Of a stretch of DNA of 64,000 nt, positions 35,751-45,453 are shown one piece after another. The notes under the pieces were generated by a model that saw nothing but the letters and a program-made list of their open reading frames with translations, was not told where the DNA came from and ran no database searches. Position 1 is the first letter of the stretch. Every line of letters begins with the position of its first letter. Source of the stretch: Desulfomicrobium escambiense DSM 10707 (GTDB lineage: Bacteria > Desulfobacterota > Desulfovibrionia > Desulfovibrionales > Desulfomicrobiaceae); assembly GCF_000428825.1 (NCBI RefSeq), contig NZ_AUAR01000005.1:124001-188000 (forward strand). The letters run 5' to 3'. A program made the translations under genes and the position numbers.

Positions 35751-37307
35751 ATGGCTGACATCATCATCACCGCATTCATCTGTATCGGCATCGGTGCGGT
35801 AGCGGGTTATCTTTTCAAGAAATATATCACCGACAAGGAAATCGAGGACGCGCAGAAACTTTCCGAGCGCATTCTCGACGAGGCGAAGAAGGACGCCCAG
35901 GCCCACAAGAAGGAGCTGCTGCTTCAGGCCCAGGACGAGGTCTTTGCCTTGAAGAAGGAGATCGAGCAGGACGCCAAGGACCGCGAGCGCGAGCTCAAAA
36001 AGAACGAGGCCAGACTCCAGGCCAAGGAAGAGCGCCTGGAAAAGAAGGTCGAATCCCTGGCCCAGAAGGAAAGCGAGCTGGTCAACCTGGAGAAGAAGGT
36101 CGCCAGGCAGGAACGGGCCGTGGAGGAGAAGGAGGAGTCCCTGCAGGAACTGGTCACCCAGCAGCAGGCCAGGCTCGAGGAAATTTCGGGCCTGACGGCC
36201 GAAGAGGCCCGCACCCGCCTCATGCAGGAGATCGAGAGCAAGGCCCGGCATGAAGCGGCCAAGATGGTTCGCGTCATCGAGGTCGAAGCCCAGGAGACCG
36301 CCCACCGCAAAGCCCAGATGATCATCGCCAGCGCGGTCCAGCGCTACGCCGGTGACTACGTCGCCGAGCACACGGTCAGCTCCGTCGAGCTGCCGAGTGA
36401 GGACATGAAGGGCCGCATCATCGGCCGCGAAGGGCGCAACATCCGCGCCATCGAAGCCGCAACAGGGGTGGACCTGATCATCGACGACACCCCCGAGACG
36501 GTCATTCTTTCCGCCTACAACCCCCTGCGTCGCGAAGTGGCCAAGCGCTCCCTGGAGCGCCTCATCAGCGACGGCCGCATCCACCCCGCCCGCATTGAGG
36601 ACATAGTCAAGAAGGTCGAGAAGGAGATGGACGTCCAGATCCGCGAGATCGGCGAGCAGGCCACCTTCGACCTCGGCGTGCACGGCATCCACCCCGAGAT
36701 CGTGCGCCTGCTGGGGCAGCTGCGCTTCCGCACCAGCTTCACCCAGAACGTGCTGCAACATTCCCTCGAAGTCGCGTTCCTATGCGGCATCATGGCCGCG
36801 GAGCTGGGGTTGGACATCAAGAAGGCCAAGCGCGCCGGCCTGCTCCATGATCTGGGCAAGGCCGTGGACCACGAGGTGGAAGGTCCCCACGCCATCATCG
36901 GCGCCGACCTGGCCAAGAAGTACAACGAGTCGAGCGAAATCGTGCACGCCATCGCGGCCCACCACGAGGACGTGCCGCCCAAGTCAGTGTACGCGGTCCT
37001 GGTGCAGGCCGCCGACAGCCTGTCCGGCGCCCGCCCCGGCGCGCGCAAGGAACTGCTGGAGAGCTACGTCAAGCGCCTGGAGGAGCTGGAAGGCATCGCC
37101 ACCGGCTTCAACGGCGTGAGCCGCGCCTTCGCCATCCAGGCCGGCCGCGAGGTGCGCGTCATGGTTGACTGCGACGCGGTCAACGACGACCAGATATTCA
37201 TGCTGAGCAAGGACATCGCCAAGCAGATCGAGGAGAAGATGACCTACCCCGGCCAGATCCGGGTCACAGTCATCCGCGAGAAGAGGGCCGTAGGCATTGC
37301 CAAGTAG
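35751..37307 (+). CDS. rny: Ribonuclease Y
   Basis: A 518-aa membrane-anchored endoribonuclease for mRNA decay. An N-terminal membrane helix (about 2-22) is followed by a long charged coiled coil (25-190), a KH domain (LPSEDMKGRIIGREGRNIRA) and an HD domain (HSLEVAFLCGIMA; AGLLHDLGKAVDHE). AAGGAG precedes the ATG. This genome region thus encodes both RNase Y and an RNase E/G. The ymdB-like gene follows at once. Confidence 0.97.
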   Translation: MADIIITAFICIGIGAVAGYLFKKYITDKEIEDAQKLSERILDEAKKDAQAHKKELLLQAQDEVFALKKEIEQDAKDRERELKKNEARLQAKEERLEKKVESLAQKESELVNLEKKVARQERAVEEKEESLQELVTQQQARLEEISGLTAEEARTRLMQEIESKARHEAAKMVRVIEVEAQETAHRKAQMIIASAVQRYAGDYVAEHTVSSVELPSEDMKGRIIGREGRNIRAIEAATGVDLIIDDTPETVILSAYNPLRREVAKRSLERLISDGRIHPARIEDIVKKVEKEMDVQIREIGEQATFDLGVHGIHPEIVRLLGQLRFRTSFTQNVLQHSLEVAFLCGIMAAELGLDIKKAKRAGLLHDLGKAVDHEVEGPHAIIGADLAKKYNESSEIVHAIAAHHEDVPPKSVYAVLVQAADSLSGARPGARKELLESYVKRLEELEGIATGFNGVSRAFAIQAGREVRVMVDCDAVNDDQIFMLSKDIAKQIEEKMTYPGQIRVTVIREKRAVGIAK

Positions 37308-37314
37308 CTCCTTT

Positions 37315-38103
37315 GTGCGGCTTCTTTTTCTCGGCGACATAGTTGGCAGAACAGGGCGGCAGATGGTGAAGGACCATCTGCCGCGTTTGCGTCGTGAAAT
37401 GGGCCTGACCGCCGTATTGGCCAACGGCGAGAACGCTTCCGGGGGCCTGGGGATTTCGGCCAAGAGCGCCATCGAACTGCGGCGCGCCGGAGTGGACGTG
37501 CTGACTACGGGCAATCACGTCTGGAAGTTCCCCGACATCCGGCCCGTGCTGGCGGACGAACCCTGGATACTGCGGCCGGCCAACTACCCGGCCGGGGCCC
37601 CGGGCCGGGGCTGCGGCGTGTTCAGTCTGGGGGAAGGACTGCCCGAGCTTGCGGTCATGAACCTCCAGGGACGGACGTTCATGGACACCGTGGACAGCCC
37701 GTTCGCAACGGCCGAGGGCCTGTTGGCATCCATCCCGTCCGGGGCGCTGGTCGTGGTGGACATGCACGCCGAAGCCACCTCCGAAAAGCGGGCCCTGGCC
37801 CACATGTTGCGCGGCCGCGTGCAGGCCGTCGTGGGCACGCACACGCACGTGCAGACCAACGACGCCTGCGTGCTGGACGGTGTCACGGGGTACATTTCAG
37901 ACCTCGGCATGTGCGGGCCCGAGGACTCGTGTCTGGGCATGGACAACGACGTCATTCTGCGCAAGTTTCAGACCTGCCTGCCGCAACGTTTCGAACTTGC
38001 GAAAGGACCGTGCATGCTGAACGGTGTTGTGATCGAACTGGACCGGGGAAAATGCCTGAGCATCGTCCCCTGGCAATACAGGGAACATAAGGAAGAGTCA
38101 TGA
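37315..38103 (+). CDS. YmdB-like metallophosphoesterase (TIGR00282 family)
   Basis: A 262-aa calcineurin-like phosphoesterase of the YmdB group; B. subtilis YmdB hydrolyses cyclic nucleotides and works next to RNase Y. Metal-binding blocks are [41 protein letters not shown] and [13 protein letters not shown] 37315 chosen to match the family N-terminus ([11 protein letters not shown]); a TTG at 37297 inside rny is an alternative. The end overlaps tyrS (ATGA). The rny-ymdB pairing is widespread. Confidence 0.9.
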   Translation: MRLLFLGDIVGRTGRQMVKDHLPRLRREMGLTAVLANGENASGGLGISAKSAIELRRAGVDVLTTGNHVWKFPDIRPVLADEPWILRPANYPAGAPGRGCGVFSLGEGLPELAVMNLQGRTFMDTVDSPFATAEGLLASIPSGALVVVDMHAEATSEKRALAHMLRGRVQAVVGTHTHVQTNDACVLDGVTGYISDLGMCGPEDSCLGMDNDVILRKFQTCLPQRFELAKGPCMLNGVVIELDRGKCLSIVPWQYREHKEES

Positions 38104-39296
38104 CAGACAAAGAGTTGGCCCGCCAGCTGGAACAGATCCGGCGCGGGAGCGTGGAGATCATCAACGAAGAGGAACTGGTCGGGAAGTTGCGCCGCGGCAC
38201 GCCCTTGCGCGTCAAGGCGGGGTTCGACCCCACGGCCCCGGACCTGCACCTGGGCCACACCGTCCTCATCCAGAAGCTCAAGCACTTCCAGGAGCTCGGC
38301 CACCACGTCATCTTTCTGATCGGCGATTTCACGGGCATGATCGGCGACCCGTCTGGCAAGTCCGAGACGCGAAAGACCCTGACGCGCGAGGCCGTGCTGC
38401 AAAACGCCGAGACCTACAAGAAGCAGATCTTCAAGATCCTCGATCCCGAGCGGACCGAGGTCGCCTTCAACTCCACCTGGATGGACGCCTTCACGGCCGC
38501 GGATTTCATCGGCCTGTGCTCCCGCTACACCGTGGCGCGCATGCTCGAACGCGACGACTTCGAGAAGCGCTTCAAGGGCAACCAGCCCATCGCCATCCAC
38601 GAGTTCCTCTACCCCCTGGTGCAGGGATACGATTCCGTGGCCCTGCGCGCCGACGTCGAACTCGGCGGCACGGACCAGAAGTTCAACCTGCTCATGGGGC
38701 GCCACCTGCAGCGCGAGCACGGCCAAGCATCGCAGATTGTCCTGACCGTGCCCATCCTCGAAGGCCTCGACGGCGTGCAGAAGATGAGCAAGTCCTTGGG
38801 CAACTACATCGGCATCGACGAGGCCCCGGCCGACATCTTCGGCAAGGTCATGTCCATATCGGACGAACTCATGTGGCGCTACTATGAGCTGCTTTCGGAC
38901 CGCTCCCTCGACGACATTGGTAACCTGCGCGAACAGGTCCTGAACGGAGCCCTGCACCCCAAGACCGCCAAGGAGGACCTAGCCGAGGAGATCACCCGGC
39001 GGTTCCACGGCCCGGCGGCGGCAGCCACGGCGCGCGAGGGGTTCAACGCCGTGTTCGCCAAGCAGGGAATCCCCGAGGATATCGAGGTGTTCGACGCTGC
39101 TGCCGGGACGGCGCTGGTCGACGTGCTGAGCGAGAGTGGGGTCTGCTCGTCCAAGGGCGACGCCCGCCGTATGTGCAAGCAGAACGCCGTGACCATCGAC
39201 GGCCGCAAGGAGGACGATCCCGCCTTTGCGTTCGATGCCGGCGAATACGTGCTCAAGGTCGGCAAGAAGCGCTTCCTCAAGGTCATGGCGAAGTAG
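38100..39296 (+). CDS. tyrS: Tyrosyl-tRNA synthetase
   Basis: A 398-aa class I synthetase. HIGH-type motif is [13 protein letters not shown] is in [10 protein letters not shown], and a C-terminal S4 RNA-binding domain (about 335-398, [15 protein letters not shown]) is complete. Overlaps the ymdB-like gene by four bases. Confidence 0.97.
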   Translation: MTDKELARQLEQIRRGSVEIINEEELVGKLRRGTPLRVKAGFDPTAPDLHLGHTVLIQKLKHFQELGHHVIFLIGDFTGMIGDPSGKSETRKTLTREAVLQNAETYKKQIFKILDPERTEVAFNSTWMDAFTAADFIGLCSRYTVARMLERDDFEKRFKGNQPIAIHEFLYPLVQGYDSVALRADVELGGTDQKFNLLMGRHLQREHGQASQIVLTVPILEGLDGVQKMSKSLGNYIGIDEAPADIFGKVMSISDELMWRYYELLSDRSLDDIGNLREQVLNGALHPKTAKEDLAEEITRRFHGPAAAATAREGFNAVFAKQGIPEDIEVFDAAAGTALVDVLSESGVCSSKGDARRMCKQNAVTIDGRKEDDPAFAFDAGEYVLKVGKKRFLKVMAK

Positions 39297-39304
39297 GGGG
39301 GAGC

Positions 39305-40159
39305 ATGTGGCGTAAAATCGTTCTCCTGGCCCGCATGGTCAAGATCGAGCATTCCATCTTCGCCCTGCCCTTCGCCTATCTCGGCATGCTCTGGGCTGCC
39401 GGCGGGTGGCCCGGTTGGCGGGTCTTCATCGCCCTGACCGTGGCCATGGTCGCGGTGCGCTCCTTCGCCATGGCCGTGAACAGGCTGGCGGACCTGCCCA
39501 TCGACGCCAAGAACCCGAGGACCTTGACGCGCCCCCTGGTGACCGGGGAAATCGGCGTGGCCGAAACGCGGGTCTTCATCGCAGCGAGCGCGGCCGTCTT
39601 CGTCGTGGCTTGCTGGTTCCTGAACCCGCTGTGCCTGATGCTTTCACCCGCGGCCCTCGTTTGGTCCGGCCTGTACAGCTTCACCAAGAGGTTCTCGGCT
39701 TTGTGTCATTTCTTTCTGGGCTCGGTCCTGGGGCTGGCCCCGCTGGCCGGCTGGCTGGCCGTTTCGCCCGCGGTGGAGATGGCCCCGGTCCTGCTCGCCC
39801 TCGGCGTGACCTTCTGGGTGGGCGGCTTCGATATCCTCTACGCCTGCCAGGACGTGGAGTTCGATCGCAGCGAGGGCCTGCATTCCCTTCCGGCCCGGCT
39901 TGGCGTGGGACCGGCCCTGGCCGTTTCGACCTTCAGCCACGTGGTCACCAGTCTTTTTTTTCTGCTGGCGGGCTGGGCCTCCGGGGCCGGACTCGTCTAT
40001 CTCGCCGTGTGCCTGGCGGTGGCAGCTATCCTGCTGCTTGAGCATCGACTCATATCGGAGCACGACATGAGCCGGGTCAACCTGGCGTTTTTCACCCTGA
40101 ACGGTTTTGTGGCCGTCTTTCTGTTTGCCGGGGCCGTCCTCGATACGGTGCTCGGGTAA
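39305..40159 (+). CDS. mqnP: UbiA-family prenyltransferase, MqnP-like (menaquinone synthesis)
   Basis: A 284-aa polytopic membrane prenyltransferase with about eight hydrophobic segments. The two Asp-rich motifs are NRLADLPIDAKNPRT and DILYACQDVEFDRSEGLHS, the form I associate with MqnP of the futalosine menaquinone pathway and with UbiA-like enzymes. It would attach the isoprenoid tail to the aromatic head group. ATG 39305 follows AGGGGGG. Eight bases after tyrS. No other mqn genes are in the window. Confidence 0.85.
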   Translation: MWRKIVLLARMVKIEHSIFALPFAYLGMLWAAGGWPGWRVFIALTVAMVAVRSFAMAVNRLADLPIDAKNPRTLTRPLVTGEIGVAETRVFIAASAAVFVVACWFLNPLCLMLSPAALVWSGLYSFTKRFSALCHFFLGSVLGLAPLAGWLAVSPAVEMAPVLLALGVTFWVGGFDILYACQDVEFDRSEGLHSLPARLGVGPALAVSTFSHVVTSLFFLLAGWASGAGLVYLAVCLAVAAILLLEHRLISEHDMSRVNLAFFTLNGFVAVFLFAGAVLDTVLG

Positions 40160-40183
40160 CTCTGTCCTTTGAGGGGGCGTCTC

Positions 40184-41626
40184 ATGCACGAAGCCAATGT
40201 TTTCCCTTCCTACCGCGGGGAAATGGAATATGTCTGCCTCGGCTGTCAGGCCAGGTATCCCATCGACGAACTGCACTACACCTGCCCGCAGTGCAAGGGC
40301 GTGTTCCTGCTCGAGGACGCCCGTTTCGGCGAGCTCGAAAAGACCTCCGGCCAAGCCTGGCGCGACACGTTCGACCTGCGCGCCGCCACCAAGAACCCGG
40401 CGCTACGCGGCATTTTCCGTTTCTATGAACTGATGGCGCCCGTGCTCGGCGAATCCGACATCGTCTACCTCGGCGAAGGCAACACGCCCGTGACCCGCTC
40501 CTCCGCCGCCCTGGAGCGTCTCGTGGGCCAGCCCATGGCTTTCAAGAACGACGGGCAGAACCCCTCGGCCTCCTTCAAGGACCGCGGCATGGCCTGCGCC
40601 TTTTCCTACCTGCGCCATCTCGTGGCCAAGCACGGCTGGGACAACGTCCTGACCATCTGCGCCTCCACGGGCGACACCTCGGCCGCCGCGGCGCTCTATG
40701 CCGCCTACGTGGGTGAGCCCCTGACCTCCGTGGTGCTCCTGCCCAAGGGCAAGGTCACGGCACAGCAGCTGTCCCAGCCCCTGGGCAGCGGCGCGCGCGT
40801 GCTCGAAATCCCCGGCGTGTTCGACGACTGCATGAAGGTCGTCGAGTATCTGGCCGACCATTACCGCGTGGCATTGCTCAATTCCAAGAACGCCTGGCGC
40901 ATCCTGGGCCAGGAGAGTTACGCCTTTGAAGTGGCCCAGTGGTACGATTGGGACATGCGCGGCAAGGCCGTGTTCGTGCCCATCGGCAACGCTGGCAACA
41001 TCACGGCCGTCATGGGCGGCTTCCTGAAGCTTTTGCGCCTTGGCGTCATCGACGTGCTGCCGCGCATCTTCGGCGTGCAGTCCGAACATGCCGACCCGGT
41101 CTTCCGCTACTACAACCAGACTGTCGGCGAGAGACGCTACGAGGCCGTCAAGGTGCGCCCCTCCGTGGCCCAGGCAGCCATGATCGGCAATCCCGTCTCC
41201 TTCCCGCGCGTGGCCTTCCTGGCGGACAAATACCAGGCTCTGGGCGGCTCCTTCCAGGTCGTGCAGGTCAGCGAGCAGCGCATCATCGAGTCCATGCTGC
41301 TGGCCAACCGCCACGGCCACATCGCTTGCACCCAGGGCGGCGAATGCCTGGCCGGACTGCTCAAGGCCCGGGAGCAGGGCCTCATGGACAAGGGCGAGCT
41401 GGCCGTGCTGGACGCCACGGCCCACGCCCTCAAGTTCTCGGGCTTCCAGGAGATGTACTACCAGAATTCCTTCGGCCCGGAGTACGGCATCACGCCCGAC
41501 GAGAAGCTCGCCAACGCTCCGCGTCTGGTCATCGGGCAGGAGGACAAGGACCGTCTTTCCGAGGACGCCTTCACGGCCCAGGCGGCGCAGAACGTTGTCG
41601 AGATTCTGGGGCTGAACAAAAGGTAG
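40184..41626 (+). CDS. thrC: Threonine synthase
   Basis: A 480-aa PLP enzyme that converts O-phosphohomoserine to threonine. An N-terminal zinc-ribbon-like block has CLGC...CPQC. The PLP Lys is in NPSASFKDRGMACAF and the phosphate loop in PIGNAGNITAVMGGF. ATG 40184 chosen because GAGGGGG precedes it. Last gene of the rny-ymdB-tyrS-mqnP-thrC run; the pathway partners hom and an ApgM-like protein lie 11 kb away on the other strand. Confidence 0.95.
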   Translation: MHEANVFPSYRGEMEYVCLGCQARYPIDELHYTCPQCKGVFLLEDARFGELEKTSGQAWRDTFDLRAATKNPALRGIFRFYELMAPVLGESDIVYLGEGNTPVTRSSAALERLVGQPMAFKNDGQNPSASFKDRGMACAFSYLRHLVAKHGWDNVLTICASTGDTSAAAALYAAYVGEPLTSVVLLPKGKVTAQQLSQPLGSGARVLEIPGVFDDCMKVVEYLADHYRVALLNSKNAWRILGQESYAFEVAQWYDWDMRGKAVFVPIGNAGNITAVMGGFLKLLRLGVIDVLPRIFGVQSEHADPVFRYYNQTVGERRYEAVKVRPSVAQAAMIGNPVSFPRVAFLADKYQALGGSFQVVQVSEQRIIESMLLANRHGHIACTQGGECLAGLLKAREQGLMDKGELAVLDATAHALKFSGFQEMYYQNSFGPEYGITPDEKLANAPRLVIGQEDKDRLSEDAFTAQAAQNVVEILGLNKR

Positions 41627-41653
41627 TTCTGTCCGAGACAATCCGTGCAGGAA

Positions 41654-41685
41654 AGGCCGGGGCTTGCGTCCCGGCCTATTTTTTT
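41654..41685 (+). terminator. Rho-independent terminator after thrC
   Basis: AGGCCGGG (41654-41661) pairs with CCCGGCCT (41670-41677), followed by ATTTTTTT. A smaller hairpin, AGCGAC-GGC-GTCGCT (41693-41707), lies just beyond, towards lpxI; together they could also serve the minus-strand operon. Confidence 0.88.
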
Positions 41686-41776
41686 GGCGTAGAGCGACGG
41701 CGTCGCTTGGCTGTCGGAGGAGTATCCGTGGATAGAGAGCGCCGGTGCGTTGTCTTGCGTGCGCAGCGTGCGGGGA

Positions 41777-42592
41777 TCAGGAAGCGCTTGCGGCCAAGGA
41801 GACGATGGTGATGCCGCTTGCGTCGGCGTATTCCAGGGTGCGACCCTGTTCGAAGAATATGCACCCTCCGGCCTCTACGGCCAGGCAGGTGGCCCCGACC
41901 TCGGCCATGACGCGCAGGGTGTTCGGACCGACGGCGGGCATGTCCAGGCGCCGGTCTTGCGTGGGTTTCGGGCGTTTGATCACGACGGCGCCGGCCCCTC
42001 CCAGCTGACCGCCGCGACGTATGGCGGCGTCGGTGCCCTCTATGGCCTCCACGGCCAGGACGATCTTTTCCCGCACCACTAGGCACTGCCCGATATCGAA
42101 CGACCCCAGACTTTGGGACACGTTCCAGCCGAAGGAGATATCCTCCTGTTCGCGTTCCGTGGGCTTTCGGCGGGTCAGGACGCCCTCGGGGGGGAGCAGG
42201 TCGGGGGAATAGAGATGGGGGGCCACAACCTGCATGCCCTCACGCTCCAGTTCCGAAGTGACGGCCCGCAGTAGCGCGTCGTCGCCGCGTGTCTTCGTTG
42301 AAAAAAGGAGCTTCGCAGCGCGCCAGTCCGGGCGCAGGTCAAGGGCGCGGGGTTTGTTGATGGGGCCGGCCATGACCACGTGGGTCACGCCATGGGCGGT
42401 AAAGAAGTCGATGAGGCGGCCGAGTTGGCCGAGCTTGAGCCATACAAAGGCGTCGCAACGCACGGGGAAAGCCGGGTCGGTGTCTGACGCGAATCCGGCA
42501 CCGACGACCCGCTCTCCCCGTTCCTTCGCGGTTTTGGCCACAGTGATGGGAAAGGCGCCCCCGCCGGCGATGATGCCAAGGGTCCTGCTCAT
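41777..42592 (-). CDS. lpxI: UDP-2,3-diacylglucosamine diphosphatase LpxI
   Basis: A 271-aa LpxI (formerly DUF1009), which hydrolyses UDP-2,3-diacylglucosamine to lipid X in lipid A synthesis and replaces LpxH. The N-terminus MSRTLGIIAGGGAFPITVAK and blocks HVVMAGPINKPRALDLRPD, GTDAAIRRGGQLGGAGAVVIKRPKP and DMPAVGPNTLRVM are diagnostic. Last gene of the lysS-to-lpxI operon, six bases after lpxA. Confidence 0.95.
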   Translation of the reverse strand: MSRTLGIIAGGGAFPITVAKTAKERGERVVGAGFASDTDPAFPVRCDAFVWLKLGQLGRLIDFFTAHGVTHVVMAGPINKPRALDLRPDWRAAKLLFSTKTRGDDALLRAVTSELEREGMQVVAPHLYSPDLLPPEGVLTRRKPTEREQEDISFGWNVSQSLGSFDIGQCLVVREKIVLAVEAIEGTDAAIRRGGQLGGAGAVVIKRPKPTQDRRLDMPAVGPNTLRVMAEVGATCLAVEAGGCIFFEQGRTLEYADASGITIVSLAASAS

Positions 42593-42598
42593 GCCCGC

Positions 42599-43390
42599 TC
42601 AGATGCGTTCAGGCGTGATGGTGCCCCGTTTGCTGGCGCGGATGAACTCCAGGAGTTTCATGACCTGCGGGAAGCTGCCAAGCTCCGTCTCGACCTGCTG
42701 CATGACTTCGTTGCGTTCCTGGTTCGAGCGCCAGATGAGCTTGTAGGCCGACTTGAGGGCGCTGATCTCCTCGGACGAGAAGCCGTGGCGGCGCAGGCCG
42801 ATGAGGTTCAGGCCGCGCAGGGTGGCGCGCTCGCCAACGGTAAGCATGAACGGAGGGACATCCTGTGCCACGCCGGTCTTGCCACCGATGAAGGCGAAAT
42901 CGCCGATGGTCACGAACTGGTGCACGGCTGACAGGCCGCCCACTACCACTTCGCTGCCGACGATGACGTGGCCGGCCAGGGTCGCGGCGTTAGCCAGGAC
43001 GTTGTTGTCGCCGACGATGCAGTCGTGGGCGATGTGCGAGTAGGCCATCATCAGGTTGTCCGACCCGACTTTGGTCAGGCCACCGCCGCCTTCGGTGCCG
43101 CGGTGGATGGTGGAGAATTCGCGGATTTTGTTGCGGTCCCCGATTTCGAGGCGGGTCTCTTCGCCGTGGAATTTGAGATCCTGGGGCTCGCCGCCGACAC
43201 AGGCCATGGAATGGACGTGGTTGCCCGCCCCGAGGGTGGTGAAGCGCTTGATCTGCGCCCCTGCGTCGATGACGGTGCCGTCTCCGATGCGCACGTCATC
43301 CTCGATGATGGCGAACGGCCCGACAGTCACGCCGGTGCCCAGGATCGCGCCGGGCGATACGATGGCGGCGGGGTGGATGGTCGTCTGCAT
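42599..43390 (-). CDS. lpxA: UDP-N-acetylglucosamine acyltransferase LpxA
   Basis: A 263-aa left-handed beta-helix acyltransferase catalysing the first step of lipid A synthesis. Hexapeptide repeats run from residue 1 to about 190; the catalytic His lies in MMAYSHIAHDCIVGDNN, and LNLIGLRRHGFS marks the C-terminal helical part. ATG 43390 overlaps the fabZ stop by one base. An in-frame extension upstream lies within fabZ and is rejected. Confidence 0.96.
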   Translation of the reverse strand: MQTTIHPAAIVSPGAILGTGVTVGPFAIIEDDVRIGDGTVIDAGAQIKRFTTLGAGNHVHSMACVGGEPQDLKFHGEETRLEIGDRNKIREFSTIHRGTEGGGGLTKVGSDNLMMAYSHIAHDCIVGDNNVLANAATLAGHVIVGSEVVVGGLSAVHQFVTIGDFAFIGGKTGVAQDVPPFMLTVGERATLRGLNLIGLRRHGFSSEEISALKSAYKLIWRSNQERNEVMQQVETELGSFPQVMKLLEFIRASKRGTITPERI

Positions 43391-43857
43391 CAGTCCTCCC
43401 TGGGTACCACGGATGCGGTCAGGATGCCTTCGGCCACAACTTTGCCGTCGACCATGGCCTTGCCGTTTGTCTTCCACATCATCATCTTGTGGCGCTCGTA
43501 GGTGACGTGCAGGTGCAGCTGGTCGCCTGGGAACACGGGGCGCCGGAAACGCACTTTCTCCATGCCCGTGAACAGGAAGATCTTCCCGACGGTTTCGGCC
43601 GCGGGCAGGCTTTTGATGACCATGATCCCGCCGGCCTGGGCCAGGGCCTCGAGGATGAGGACGCCGGGCATGACGGGGTAGGACGGGAAATGGCCCTGGA
43701 AAAAAGGCTCGTTGATGGACACGCTCTTGATGGCGTGCACGGATTTCATGGGTTCGAAGCTCAGTACCCGGTCCACGAGCAGAAAGGGGTAGCGGTGAGG
43801 GAGCAGGTCCAGGATGTCCCGGCTGACGATTTCGCCGCTTTCTGGTTTGGTGATCAT
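43390..43857 (-). CDS. fabZ: 3-hydroxyacyl-ACP dehydratase FabZ
   Basis: A 155-aa hotdog-fold dehydratase of fatty acid elongation. The catalytic His and Glu are in GHFPSYPVMPGVLILEALAQ. Its place between lpxD and lpxA is the common arrangement that balances fatty acid and lipid A synthesis. Confidence 0.96.
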   Translation of the reverse strand: MITKPESGEIVSRDILDLLPHRYPFLLVDRVLSFEPMKSVHAIKSVSINEPFFQGHFPSYPVMPGVLILEALAQAGGIMVIKSLPAAETVGKIFLFTGMEKVRFRRPVFPGDQLHLHVTYERHKMMMWKTNGKAMVDGKVVAEGILTASVVPRED

Positions 43858-43861
43858 GTCG

Positions 43862-44890
43862 TTACCCTTTGTTGGCGATTTCTTCCCGTAAGGCGGCCAG
43901 TTCCTTTTCCAGTTTCGAAAGGCGGCGTTTCATCTCCGGCAGCTTGGGCATGATCGCGGATGTCCGCAGGAATGTGCCGTGGGACATGGCCGGGATACCG
44001 CTCATATCCTGCTTGGGAGGCACGTCTTGCCCGATGCCGGACTTGGCCCCGATGCGGCAGCCGTCTCCGAGGTGGATGTGCCCGGCCACGCCGACTTGGC
44101 CGGCCAGGATGACGCCGTCGCCCAGGGTCGTGGAGCCGGCGATGCCGACCTGAGCCACGATCAGGCAGTTGCGGCCGACGCGGACATTGTGTCCGAGCTG
44201 GACCAGATTGTCGATCTTGGTGCCCTGGCCGACGCGGGTTTCGCCAAGGGCGGCGCGGTCGATGGTCGTGTTGGCGCCGATTTCGACGTCGTCCTCGATG
44301 ACGACCCTGCCGATCTGCGGGAACTTGGTCATGGCTCCGGCACCCTGGGCGAAGCCGAAGCCGTCGCTGCCGAGCACGGTGCCCGCATGGAGGATGACGC
44401 GTTTGCCCAGGTTCGTCCCGGCCATCAGGGAGCAATTGGGGTAGATGACGCAGTCCTCGTCGACGACACAGTCTTCGCCGATGTAGCTGCCGCTGAAGAT
44501 CCGGACTCCGCGGCCGATGCGCGTGCCCTTGCCTATCGACACGAAGGGCGCCACGGCGGCGGCGGGATCTATCTCCGCTTGGGGATGGACGAAGGCCAAG
44601 TCGCTTACGCCCTCGAAGCAGCCTTGCGGCTTGGCGAAGAGCTGCACGCACCGCGCGAAGTCAAGGTAGGGGTTGGAGCTGATGAGGCAGGGCTTGTCCC
44701 CAGGCGCCTGGTCCGCCGAAACGATGACCGCCCCCGCCCTGGTCGTGGCCAGTTGGGGGGCGTACTTCGGGTTGGCCAGGAAGGACAGCTCCGCGGGCGA
44801 GGCGTCGGCCAGGGTGTTGACCCCGCTGACGTCCATGTCCCCGCCCTGCAGAGGCAGTCCCAGGCTGGTTGCGATTTCGGAAAGACGCAT
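43862..44890 (-). CDS. lpxD: UDP-3-O-acyl-glucosamine N-acyltransferase LpxD
   Basis: A 342-aa enzyme adding the second acyl chain in lipid A synthesis. The N-terminal uridine-binding domain (about 1-100) is followed by a long left-handed beta-helix ([20 protein letters not shown] etc.), with the catalytic His in [12 protein letters not shown], and a C-terminal helix ([15 protein letters not shown]). Four bases before fabZ, eleven after the Skp gene. Confidence 0.96.
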   Translation of the reverse strand: MRLSEIATSLGLPLQGGDMDVSGVNTLADASPAELSFLANPKYAPQLATTRAGAVIVSADQAPGDKPCLISSNPYLDFARCVQLFAKPQGCFEGVSDLAFVHPQAEIDPAAAVAPFVSIGKGTRIGRGVRIFSGSYIGEDCVVDEDCVIYPNCSLMAGTNLGKRVILHAGTVLGSDGFGFAQGAGAMTKFPQIGRVVIEDDVEIGANTTIDRAALGETRVGQGTKIDNLVQLGHNVRVGRNCLIVAQVGIAGSTTLGDGVILAGQVGVAGHIHLGDGCRIGAKSGIGQDVPPKQDMSGIPAMSHGTFLRTSAIMPKLPEMKRRLSKLEKELAALREEIANKG

Positions 44891-44901
44891 TGCTGTCCCG
44901 A

Positions 44902-45414
44902 TTACTTGCGCATGGCCTTGTTCAGTTCGGCAATGATGGCGCCCGTCAGGTCGACGTTGTCCTGGCTGAAGACAAGGCCGCTGGCCTGCTTGTCGAAGAT
45001 GGCCGTGAACCCGTTCTTCTTGCCGTAGTCCTGGATGACTTCCAGGAGCTTGTCGATGATGGGCTTGGAGAGGCTCTGCTCGGCCTGCTGCAGCTTGCGC
45101 TGGTAGCTCTGGCCCATGTCCTGGAAGTCGCGCACCTTGCGCTTGTACTGGGCTTCCTTGTCCAGCTTGGCTTCCTGGCTGAGCATCATCGACTGCTTCT
45201 GCAGTTCGTCCTTGAGGCCGTCCAGGGACTTCTTCTGGGCGTCAAGATTGTCCTTCATGTCCTTGAACTGGGACTTGAGCTGTTCCATGGCCTTGGAACC
45301 GGGCTCGGATTTGGCGATGACGGCCTTCATGTCCACAAACCCGATTTTGGTTTCGGCGCTGGCTGTCAGGCTCATGCACAGGACGAGAAAAAACGTCAGG
45401 ATGAATACACGCAT
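44902..45414 (-). CDS. OmpH/Skp-family periplasmic chaperone
   Basis: A 170-aa exported protein: signal peptide ([20 protein letters not shown]), then [18 protein letters not shown] and a long coiled-coil hairpin (about 45-125), as in Skp, which carries unfolded outer-membrane proteins to the Bam complex. Located between bamA and lpxD, the usual position. GGAGA-type ribosome site upstream. Confidence 0.92.
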   Translation of the reverse strand: MRVFILTFFLVLCMSLTASAETKIGFVDMKAVIAKSEPGSKAMEQLKSQFKDMKDNLDAQKKSLDGLKDELQKQSMMLSQEAKLDKEAQYKRKVRDFQDMGQSYQRKLQQAEQSLSKPIIDKLLEVIQDYGKKNGFTAIFDKQASGLVFSQDNVDLTGAIIAELNKAMRK

Positions 45415-45453
45415 GGAAATCTCCTCGATATGTCCGTAATCTTTGGTTTGATG